Shown here: piece after piece, positions 37,401 to 49,400 of the stretch
Numbering within the stretch: the stretch's first letter is position 1
Layout: each line of letters begins with the position of its first letter
Assembly (NCBI GenBank): GCA_001662425.1
Contig: BDDC01000060.1
Span: 72,538 to 133,165, forward strand
Direction of reading: 5' to 3'
DNA: 60,628 nt
DNA from: Chlamydomonas sphaeroides
Lineage: Eukaryota; Chlorophyta; Chlorophyceae; Chlamydomonadales; Chlamydomonadaceae
Position numbers and translations under genes: made by a program
The notes under the pieces: model-generated
Database searches by the model: none
The model's input: the letters and a program-made list of their open reading frames with translations, nothing else
What the model was told of the DNA's origin: nothing

Positions 37401-40400
37401 GTATGTGTTGCTCATCGTATGCTCCGGTGGCGATGCAGGGGGGATATGGCCCAGGTCTGCGGCGGCTCTTTAGCAAACGCATTGTATCGCGTGCAAGGTG
37501 TGCAGGTGCAGGACACGAACGCAAGTAGCACGCACCTTGCGCTAATCAATGTATTACGAGCCCTGCAGGCCAATACAGTGACGAGAGCTGCTCCCAGCTG
37601 AGGCTATCAAGCAGCATCTCAAGTCAGCTAGTGCGCCGACAGTGCAGAAGCACCAGCAACTGGGTTGCACTTGCACGGCCACTGTGCCAGAGGCCCTTGA
37701 ACGTCGGCGGCAGCAGCAGCGACACAGCGACAGCGCAGACGGTGGACGCACCACTGGCAGCCAGCGAGGCTCTCAGCGCCCGCCCAGCAGTGTCGCTGGT
37801 GCTGGCAAACAATGTGGAGCTGCTTCTGTTTGATATGGCCGCCCCGTGGCGCCCGGCGCACAGCATCTGCTTGGTGCGTGCTTGCTCAGCGTGCTCGCTG
37901 CTCTTTAGGGCTGGCCTGCGACTGGGCACGTACTTGCACTTGCCATACTAGCCGTACAAGCCGATGCAATATCCAGCCTGACGTGGACATACATGCCGTC
38001 AACACTGCAGGCGCACGGAGGCAGCCTTGCGGACGGCCAGTACACTGACAGCGTCATTGCCAACTTGGTGGCCAACTGGGCCCACGCATTTAACAGAACA
38101 GCGCTGGGGCTGTGGTATGGTGCGCAGTACAACCCTTCCCTGTCGGCCTGGGAGACACCAGCCGGCGAGGCCCTGGCGCCCTCTCTGGCACCAGCTGCCG
38201 GCGGCAGCACACGCCTTTGTGCGGCTGTCGAGTACGGGCTTCAGGATGGCGTGCTGTCTGGCCCGAGGGAGCGCGTGGCCAGAGACTGTGACAGCGGCTT
38301 GCGTTTTGTGTGTCAGCGGAGCCGGACTTCACATGTACCAACAGCCAGCATCGCCATGCCAATCGCCACCATCATCGTCCGGGGCACCATCCTCACTCTG
38401 TACGAGGAGACCCCCTCCTGGCAGGGCGCCCGCGCGTACTGCCAGCAGCAGGTGATGCTGCATAGCGATTCGGTTTGCCTCGTTGCATTGGCACGCAGTC
38501 GTGTCAGAGCCCAACACCACGCTATCTTCATTGCAGGGCGGTGACCTGGCAGCGGTCGCAACGCAGGAGGACTCCGATACCGTCTCGGTAGCGTTGTCCC
38601 AGTGGGCAGCCACCCGCAGCTCAAGGAGCTCCTACGTCTGGCTAGGCGCAACGGATGCACAAGAGGAGGGCTCCTGGGCATGGGTGACTGAAACGCTGCC
38701 CACAAACGGCACCAGGTGGCGTACAGGCGAGCCAGCTGTAGACGCCAGCAAGAACTGCGCCGTGTGGGAAGTAAACATCAGCGGCCGTAACTTCTGGCGA
38801 GCTGAATATTGCGAGGCATCCGCCCATGTGCTATGTGCAAGAGGTGCGGTACCCTGCGCCAACCCTTGTAGCAGTGCATGCATGCTCGAGCCCTCATCGC
38901 GGCCTTCGTTGCGCCTGCAGGCATACCGCTGGCTCGCTGCGCCGGTCGCCAGCAGGGGAGCTCGGCGAGCCCCCAGATTACTTGCCCGCCTGGCGCTGTG
39001 CTAACGGGTAGGATCACCTGGAAAAGATACTGGAGGAATGCCGGCGCCTGCTATACGTCAGCTTTCTTGCCCTCACGCACCTTGCCTACGACAGGTGTGA
39101 CCGGCTTCCGGCAGCCCGCAGCGGTAGCAGCGTCCCTGGGACTGTCATGGGCCCCTATTTGCAGCATCCCGGGCCGTGCGGTTGCAGCCCTACAGTCACC
39201 ACCAGGTGCGGTCATGTTCAATTCTATTTTAGTCGCTTGTCGAATGGCAAGTAAGACTGGTACCCAGATAAGTGACCCATTGCCACATCTGCCGCAATGG
39301 CATTCGACCCACGCAGGCGGCAGAATTGCGCCAGTCAGCTGCCGACGTTCTTGGTCCATCCCCCGCATCGAGGGATCTGACATGGTCGAGGCAGCAGACG
39401 CATGGAACTGCGCTCGAGCCTGCCTGGTACCCGCATCGCCATTTGGCCCCTACCAGTCGCCCCTGCTGGCGGTGCGTTCAGCAACGCACGGAACCTCAGT
39501 TGTGTCGTACAGCTGCAGACATCCCACGCTGCCACCCAACCACTGCCCTTCAGGTCTTTTACGCAAACGGCACCTGCCGCTGCGCACATGCGCTGGATGG
39601 ACAGCAGCTCAGCGCCCAATCATGGCAGGCCAACAGGGGCCGCCCGGGCTACGTGCTCGCTTACGGGGCCGACGACACCATAGAGCAGCTGTGCGCCACC
39701 GATGGCAGCACACTGCTGCCGGACCTCGGCGAGATGAGCACCCTCGCAATTGGTGCGCGGGGGTGTCTGAAAATCTAGGTTGCATCATGTCTCATGCACT
39801 TGGTCCTGAGCCGCCGTGAGCATTTGTCTTCTGCTTCACAGATCTCCGCCAGCCCCGGCTCGTTGCGCTCCTCGGCGACTCCAAATACCGACTCATGCTG
39901 GGCCCGGCTGACTGGGAGACCGCTCGCCGCACCTGCCAGGCCCAGGGCGGCCACTTGGCCACCCTGGACCGCCCCGAGTCAGCCAGCGAGCTGCTGGCGC
40001 TGCTGCGGCGCAATCTGACGCCGAGCGAGCTGCAGCAGCTGCAGAGCGGCATCTGGGTCGGCATGTACCTGGCGCAGGCGGGCGTGTACAGGTGTGTTTG
40101 TGCGTCTCGACACGAAGGCACCGGCTTGGTCTGCGACTTTAAACTGCAACTGGACATGTCGCGCACACGCACATTGGCGATCGTGTGCTTGCAGGTGGCT
40201 CAACGGTGCCCAAGTTGCAGCGGGCAGCACCCGCGTATCTGCTGTACCCAACCCTAACTGTGGCATGCTGAGGACAACTCTGCCAGCCGCATTGTGGGCC
40301 GTGGGCTGTAAAAGCTCGCTGCCAGCCTACGTGTGCGAGACGAGTGAGCAGCTGGGATGGCAGGGGCGCTTTATGTAGGGCTACTGGCACGTGTGAGAAA

Positions 40401-43400
40401 TTTTGAGGCTTGCCTGCAACTACTGCAACCATCCATCCACACAGGCACGGCTGTGGATACACGCCTTTCAGGTTGGTATCAATACCTTAATTTCGTTAAA
40501 ACATTGCTGCGTGTGGGCATTTGAGTGGTATATAAATGCATTGCTGCATGTTGTGTGCAAATGCAGACCTGACCCCCGGCGAGGAGCGTGGGCTGTCGCC
40601 CCCAGCCATGCCAGCGTTCCTTGGGAACTGGACCGCTATCTTGTACCGCGCACATGCCGTAACCTGGTTCACCGCTCACAAGATCTGCAAGGATAAGGTG
40701 GGCACATATGATGAACACCAGGCAAAGGAGGCTGTGACACCGTGGCAACATCGATCGTGGTTTCACTGCTGAAGAAGTTCCCAACACAGACGCCCCAATG
40801 CTAGGCTCTCTGCCAAAAAAATCAACTGTCGCTGTCCGCTGTCACCGCCATGTCCCTGCCAGGGCCACGACCTGCTGTGGCTATTTGACGTGGCCGAGCA
40901 GCAGCTGGTGGCTGCCTGGCTGCAGGGCCTGGGCATGGACACGCCCGTGTGGACGGTGGGTGCGGCTGGCGAGCGATGCATAGTGAACGCACAACAACGG
41001 CAGGATGCTGAGCAGGCATGCAGCTTCAGCGTGTGACCCGTGATCCAACTAGCGCCACCAGCGGCCTCTTTTCACCAAATGCCACCGGTGCAGGCACTCA
41101 CGACAAACGCTGGCGGCAGCGCAGCATGGCGGACCAGCACTGTAAGCCGACTTGCTACTGGGGGGGGGGGATTCCGCAGGGGGTAGGGCGGGACGCATTG
41201 TCAATTGTCAAACGTGCCAAGCACAGCGCAATGGGCTCACCAGACGCGCTCCTACCTCCTCGCGCAGGAAACGATGCGGGATGCTGCTTTGTCGACGTGG
41301 GCCATGCCCAAGGCCACGGCGAACCAGTGCGGACTGCTCAATGCCACAGCCAGCCCATCACGAGTAACGCTGTACGACTGCTCCCAAGCCAGCTTCCCCT
41401 TTGTCTGCAAATCGCGTCGTGGCTCTTGGCCAGGGCTACCTGCAGCCTCCGGGGTGTCTCCACCGCCGCCACCGTCACCACCACCAAGGCCGCCACCACC
41501 ACCGTCGCCATCGCCACCACTGCCACCAGGAGGGGAGGTGTCGACGCTGTTTGCAACTGCTGTCTACAATGGCAACTCGTACAAGTACATGAGGGGTGCA
41601 GAAACATTTTTTGTAGAACCGCGCACTGCATGCAGAGAGGCAGGGGCAGATCTGGCCTGGTTCGACTCAAACAAGGAGCTTGAGGAGGTACGTATATGGG
41701 CACTTACAGATAATTGTGGGTTTAGTGGTTTGTCTTGAGTTGCTCAAATGACGGCGCACACCGTGTTGCCTTCAGGTCGCGACTCAGCTGAGGTACGCAC
41801 ATGACTGAGCAATCCAACGAACGCTTGCTGTCCATGTCACGTTTGTGGCAGCACATATGTGAACCGAGTATTATTGTAGCGTGGTATAGCAGGCTGCATG
41901 CGACCACATGGTGGTGCAACACTGTGCAGGGGACAACTTCTTGTTGTCAGTTCCGAGCGCATCGAGCACAGGGCTTGGATTGGCCTGCGCCGGCCAACCT
42001 CAGCTGGTGCTTACACAGGAAATTGGAGTTGGCTAGCCACCGGCCGTGCACCTCATCCCAGTGTGTGGCTGAGCGGTGAGATTGAATCCCACTCAAATGA
42101 CCAACCCAACAGCACATGGATCCGCCTCCTTACCAATGCAACAAAAATTCAACGAATAATCATGTTGCACGTCCTGCCGCCTCGTGCCATAGGTGAACCA
42201 CGTCTGACGGACAATTCTGGTAAGCAGCATGATTAAAGTTGCGTGTCTGGCAAGGCAGGAGTGATGATGAGTTTCTTGACGTCGCAACTTCTTCTATGTT
42301 GGCAGGGATCGCTGGGAGGTTGATGGACTGCGGTAAGGGACTTGAAAGATTTCGTAGGTTACAAGATCGCGTGGCAGGAGGTGAACGAGCATGACGTACT
42401 GAAACATTGCCAATGCATTGCCTCCATATAATGTGTTTGACAAATTTTAGGCAAGCTGTTAATTGACCTTCAAAAGCGCCCCGGCACAATTGACGCTCAC
42501 GGAGTGGTGGCGCACAGTTGGTAAGCACAGCTGCACGTGAGCTGCATGCGAGCGATCATGTGTGTCATCAGACCCTTTCCAAGCGACCCCGGCGGCGTAC
42601 GCATGCGCATGCAGTGCGGATACCAACAATCGTCGCCACTACATTTGCAAGTTGGGGAGCTCACGCGCGGTCACGCCAGCGCCACCTGCGGATGCTGCAG
42701 TGAGCTCACCGCGCGCACTTGACGATGCAGCCCCCTGACGCACACACGCAGTTACCACTTGACCACCCCCCATCACATTGCCGCCGAGTGCAGTACTTTC
42801 AGCCAGCCTCGACAACGGTTGGAAATGCAAGTTTTACGCTGTACCCAAATCTGCTTACCTGGCATCAAGCCGTCAACTTCTGTCAGATGCGAGGCATGCG
42901 CCTGGCGGACTTTTCGTCCTATGCGGAGTACCAGCAGGTGTACTCCAGCATCGTCTTGCCACAGCCATTTGGCGACGTGGCCCTGTCGCCGCCACGCCAG
43001 GGTGCGGGCAGTGCTTTGCGGTGTCTTACTTGTGCATGCATGCATGTCCACTGTCCACTGTCCACGTACGAGCTGTGTGCCGCGAGTCGGGTACCACAAG
43101 CGTGTGTTACACTTCATACATTGTGCCGCCGCACAGTGTGGTTGGGCTTTAACGCAATGAGTGCAACGTCCTTCACGGGCACGGACAACCGGGCGGTAGC
43201 TGCGCCCCCGTGGATTGCAGCCTATGGTGTCTGGTTGGATGGGGAGCCGAGCGTGCCAGGGGGTCTACAAGACCAAAGCTGTGTGGCATGGACGCTGCGC
43301 GCCCGCTCCGATCTGGTGAGAAGTACGCACACTTGGGACTGCAGTATGTGGCGCCCGTGGAACGGAGTATTGGCTATGAGCAAGAAGTGAGCATGCCCGG

Positions 43401-46400
43401 CGGTGGCAACCTTGCTTGCCTCAGGGGACACGTACACTCGGCCTGTCGAGTGCGCCTTGCAACGCCTACCTGCCTCCGCTGTGCAGAGGTAAGGATGTCA
43501 TCAGTGCGGTGGCACACAATGCATCCGCTTACCACGCAAACGCACATCGCACCATTGCCACGACACGCATGTGAACTGGGGTTTCCCCGGATCTGCGCGT
43601 CACAGGCGCACCTGCCCCGGCACTGCCATCTGCCGCCGTGGACGCTTTGCCGGTGGCTTCTAAGCGGCAGCTTTCTGACCAGGCCACCACACAGACAGTG
43701 CGGGGTGGCTACGTGTACACCGTGTATGAGGGCATGATGGCAACCTGGCGCCAGGTGGGCGTTGTCGTCACTGTGTTGCTTGGGAGATGACGTCAAAGCC
43801 AGCTGCCTCGAGCCGAGGCCAACTCAACATCACGCCACACGTGCCCTTGCCTAGGCCTCGCTCCTGTGCCGCACGGCCCTCCACCCCGGGGAGCTGGCGG
43901 TTCTGTCGACAATCCAGGTATGACTGGGTGACGAATCCGTCCGGTCCGTGCAAGCTACATACAGCTGAGCATGCAGGCCCGCGTGAGTTTACGTCTATTG
44001 ACTCCCCCTTATTTCTGCATGCTGGCAGGACGCACGGGTTGTGTCCGACCTGTTGAAGAACACCCGGCAGCAGCTGGGCAGACAGCCAGGCCGGCTGTGG
44101 CTTGGGGCAACGGATGCCTTGTCGCTGGGTTCCCCTTACTGGGCCTCCGCGGGCGGTGCACAGCTCGAGCCGCAGCTCCGCGGGGAATGGATTGCCACGG
44201 GCCAAGCCGCCGCTTGCGCTTACCTCAACACCACGACCGCCCTGGTCCTGCCTGCCGACTGCAACACGCCCTCCGGCTTTCTGTGCATGTCGCCCTGGCT
44301 CAAGGGCTCACACGTTGGCAGCGCCGAGCTCACTGGAGACGGGCAAGTTGTTTGGAGACCATGCGGCATGTGTTTGGCGTCAGCGTGCTGCCATACGTCG
44401 TCATGATCGACCACCCCATCCGCACGATGACGGGCACAAACCACCAACGCCTTCGCAGGCTGCCCGACCTGGTTGTGGCCACCACCTGCCCCGCGGTGGG
44501 GCTGTCGCTGGTCGCACTGCAGCAGGCCCGGGCGCCTAGCGCGTCCGCCCAGGCAGCGTCCAGGCCAAGCATGCGACAGCGCTCATGTGGAGATGGCATC
44601 CCCGTGGAGGGCAGGGTGCGTGGGGTGATGGTGGGAGCACACGGCGCATGCACATTGTGGCATGAATGCCGCACACACAACGTTGTGGGCGTGTGCTCTC
44701 AAAATGTCTCTGAAACACCCGCCCCTGCCTACACAGGAGGAGTGTGATCAAGGCTCTGGCTATGACACCAGCGGCAGTCTCTGCACTGCTGATACCTGCC
44801 GCATACGGCCCCGCCTTGCGCTAAGGTGCGATTGTACCTCAACACCCGCCACTGCACCGCGCCAGCACGGCTGCCCACTCTAGTGCCTAAGCTACACGCA
44901 TGCGCATGGTGCAGCGTGCAAAAGTGCTGCGACACGCCATGCCCCTACTTGACGTTCAGATTTCTAGCTTGAGCTCCCTGAACACACCGGCCGCAGGACC
45001 TCCGCTCGCGAGGCCGTTATCGAGCTGGGAGACGGCACGCAAACCCTGGACCGATTCGGCACCAGCTGGACCATATTGGCACAAGCCAGGGGCTTCAACC
45101 AGACACGCTTATCTGATGCGGACCCACTTGTCCTGCCGGGTTTCAGTGGAGTGCCACGAGGTAATGTGCAAGGGGGGGCGGTACGGGTGCTATGCCATGT
45201 GGCTTCACGACAGCCGCTTAAGCTGGAGCACCCCTGCAGGGTTCGACCCTCGCACGCCGGCCAAGCTCCACGTGCAACAGCGCCTTACGCCTGGTACACC
45301 CTTCCAGTACCGTGCGATGCTGCGCACGCCAAGCTCCTACCCAGCACTTCCCGACTGGAGTGATGTCGAGTCCACGCCTTCCTGGGACAACACCTTTACA
45401 AATGGTTCGTCTGACAAGACTCCTAGCTGCTGCATCCATCCGCGGTCGGGGGTATTGGCATTAGTGCTTGTCACGGACATGCTCTGCACGCAGGCACCAC
45501 GTCGTGCGGCTGCACCCTGGACAATTCCGGTGGCCAGCCCGTCAACCTCACCGTTGTACAACAACACACGAGCGTCATGTTCAGGTATGCAGCGCCGCAA
45601 TCACTTACATGCTTGGCTGCTCATCGCATGCCGCCACCTACCTGCTGCCCGCAGCTGGGTGGTGGGCAGTGCCTGCGAGTCGGGCATCAGCGTCACCCGC
45701 AGCCTGGTCGACCTGGCGAGCGGCGAGCTGCGCAATACGGTCACCACTGCACAGCTGTCAATCAGTTTGCCTTGCGGCACGCTGTACAAGCCTGCTCAGA
45801 CAGAGCTCAGTGAGGACATTATGCGCGACGACCTCAAGGTCGGCCTCACATACCGCTACTGCGTCTCGGTGGCCTCTGATGCCTCGGAAATGACCTACCT
45901 CAACCCAGCCAACCCGCTGGCAGTTGGCCGTTTTGTAAGCGGTAAGCTTATTTTAGGGGCCATACATAAAGCTTAAGATGGGCGCTGGGTTGGGTTCGTA
46001 GCTAGGAGCGTGTCGGCACTTGCATGCTTCTCGCTGGCCTATGCGTAATGAGCGAGATTATTGGTTCAGGGCACTGATGCATTGGCAAGATAATGTGCTC
46101 AGTTGACATGCCCCTGTCCTCCACCCTGCAGAGCCCGTATGCCGTGATGTGACCGTCATGTGGACTGGGCGGCTAACTGGCGAAATCAGGACACGAGTTA
46201 ATTCTCCAGCTCCTGGAGTGCGCATGACAGCTCACATCCTTGGCACATCGACTGTTGTTTCGGCCACTGCAGATGGCAGCGGCAAATTCAGCCTGCTGCT
46301 GCAGTCACACTTGCCATCGTGCAATCCACTTATCGCTCCAGGTAACAGGACGCCTCACATGTGTGCGTGTTAGGCGCCCTGCATCCTTTATGACATGATG

Positions 46401-49400
46401 TTTACTTTGCTGACTTCGGTCCATGATCACAGAGAAATGCATCGGGCGCCCTGTTAGGTGCGTTTGTACGCCAACCGGCAGCTCATGAAGATCAGCGCAA
46501 GCCATGTCTCATGCCCAACCATGACGCCGTGCGTTACAGGGTTACAGCCAGCAAACGAACCAAGCTACGATCGGGCCAGGTCATACTGCATGATCTGGCG
46601 GTCAGCAACATCCAGGGTGCTTCTCAGGTGGGGTTTGAGCTTGGATTTGAGCACGCATGCGCAGACGGAGCTGACAGGTGCCCTTCTTGGCCATGGCTGT
46701 GCGCATGGTATGCATGACAACAGGTATTGACACTTCAGCACGCACAGACCTTGAACATGGACCTAACCATGGATAGGAGCAGTCTGCCGATCACAGGATA
46801 CGTCAGGTGCGTGTGTGCGTGGCAATCCTGAGACGTACCATTCCGCCAGAGTGCCACGGGCGAGACGTGACGTAATCAGTGTTTGATGCATGGTTGGATC
46901 ACCCAGGTGGCCTGGAAGCAGCGCCAGCGTGGGTTTCGCGGAGACACGCGGCTGCCCCGTTAAAGGTGCCATAATGCAACACATGCCGGCACTCGCCACA
47001 TCAACATGCGTACCTACCCTTACCGAAGTATTATGTTGGTTGCAGACGTGTCCGTGTGCGCCATCAACGTTATCAGCAATAACACAGTGGGATGCGCCAT
47101 ATCCGACAGCAACGGGGCCTTCCTCCTTGCACTTGGCATTGGGACCTTGCTGAGGCTGGAAGCAAAGTACGCCAACCACACCTTTGTACAGGCTCTGCCT
47201 TTCAGTGCCGAGGTGTGTGTTCATGTTCATATGTGCGTGTACTGCCATTTTTAGTTTGCTGCCTGTGTTTCGCCAGGCCGATGATGAGGGTGTATTTGAG
47301 TTGTCAGCCCCAGTGTATGATATTGTCATCACTGACACGACAACGGTACGGAATCGCCACGAGTACCCTTTATCAAGTGCACGGCGCGGCGAGCATCTGC
47401 ATTGGCAATAACATGCTGGCATATGCAGAGACTTGCTGTATTCAGCATCACGGGTGGCGGAGATGGCTGCGCCATGCAGCTTGGCAGGGCAGTTGTCCAG
47501 TTTACAGCCATGGGTTGTGAGGCCCACATGTCACAGCCAGAGGTGAGGCCCGCTGCAGCTGCTGGCGCTGGCTTCTCAGCTACAGGCCGGTCACATAAAG
47601 CTTTGGACTACCGCGTCCACACACTTGTAGCGTCATGGCCACCTTGAATACTGACCCAACGATTGCCTGTGTTATGGTTGTGCAGGAGTTGCGCCGCACC
47701 AGCATTGGGGTTGACTCCGACGGTCGAGCCGTGACCGAGACCACCTTCCGGTGTGCTCGTCAAGCAACTGACTTGTTAAATGTTTGCCGACTTAAGGACT
47801 GCTTCATTGTCGATGATGCCTGCACAGAACATCAGTGCAAACAATGACGTCTGCCTGCACGCAGGCTGGCAGCCCTGCCGTGGCTGGTTTCATACGTGAC
47901 ATTGGCAGAGCCTGCACCGGACATCAATCCCGTTGCTGTCGACAATTACGTGCGACTCACGTCCCAGGTTGGCATGCCCACTATGCGTATGCGATGGGCA
48001 GTGACCGCATGGCTACTTCCCATTCACACCAGTAGCCTTGCTTGCGCGTCGTAATATCAGCTGTACTGTCGTGCAAAGCATAACACATACTATGTATCCA
48101 TATGTGCATGTTCTCCTGTTCAGGTCACGCGGCTTGTCAACTTGACAAATGAGCAACAAGTAGGAGAGGCGGCGGATAAGCAGGCGGCCAGCGTGATTCG
48201 ATTTGAGTACCGCGCACCAGTGGATCTGGAAGTCGACGTGTGCAGGGTGCCGGTGGCAGGTGTTCTCGTCCCCTTTGCGTGCGGCTCATTCAGCCTTAGC
48301 GAGCAATGCTCTATGCAGAATCAGGTGGGTGTCTAGAAGGGGCTCTAGCTGCTGCCGCTGTAGACCACTATATTCCACATGCAACCTGGCTGGCTGTCAT
48401 GCATCGTGCGCCCAAACACAGACGGATGCAGCGTATCAGCGTGTGTATGCTGCCTACCAGCCTTCCCGCTCGGAGCTTGTGCAAAAGGATGTGGTGGTGC
48501 TGCGCACGGGTGTCAGCTACAAGTAAGGGCGCAGGTTGAGGCGTTCAGAGCAGCTTGCATAATTTCGTTGGCCGCATGTGCCATCATCAGTAAACCTGGC
48601 TTGATGCTGCAGTGTCCGCATCCGTGTGCTGGAGCGCTATGGACGCCAGACATGCCGCTTGCTGGATAACAGCGTCATCATCCAAGACGCCATTGGTGCC
48701 TCCGGGTCTGCCATGCGCCTGCCGGTACGGAGGCATAGCCTGAAATTACAGCGTCTGCAGCCTGCACGTTGGTGCACCTATCTTGCATATCACCGCACCC
48801 GGCAGGTTACAGTGTCTGAAGTCACTGGTGTGGCTGAGGCTGTCTACACGCTCACCCCTGGTAGCCCCAGCTTCTCGATCATCACCGCCAACGCCCTAGC
48901 CATGATTGTGGAGGTGGAGAACACCAATGGCTGGCCAGCCCGCAGCTTCAACTTGTACGCGGTGGTCAGGGGCGACGTGGTGCGGTCCGGCACTGGCTTC
49001 ATCGAGGTGCCCACACCCGTGCCGCTGCTCATCCTGCGCGACCCGCCTGGCGACACGAGCTCTGTCAATCTCAAAAGCGCTATAACAACGGCTGTGTCGT
49101 AAGCTAGCTGCTGCCTTGCAGGCCACCAAAGCATGCGGGTCTTCAACACAAGTTGTCTTTGTTTTCTTGCAGGCTTTCCATGTCGCAATTTGACAAGACC
49201 ACGTGTGGCGGGTAAGTTCCAATTGAACGATACACCAAGTGCTTCACATGCGTGATATAATTGTCAGCTGCATATAAAAGCATGCAAACAGCAGGGCAGG
49301 GGTGCAATTGAAGAATCATGGCCTGATAGGTGCCCACGTGGTGCCATGTGCAGACCTGGAGACGTCGACATGCTCAAGACCCTTGGCTGGGTGCGAGATG

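Noticed and set aside
41031..41093. In-frame TGA at 41034-41036 inside CTLD 13, taken at first as a premature stop
   Set aside because: A 63-nt GT-AG intron (41031-41093) removes it and preserves phase into AAWRTST and STWAMPK.
44343..44458. Apparent frameshift after ELTGDG in the region following CTLD 16
   Set aside because: A GC-AG intron restores frame and produces TGDGLPDLVVAT, a standard FG-GAP loop, so no indel is needed here.
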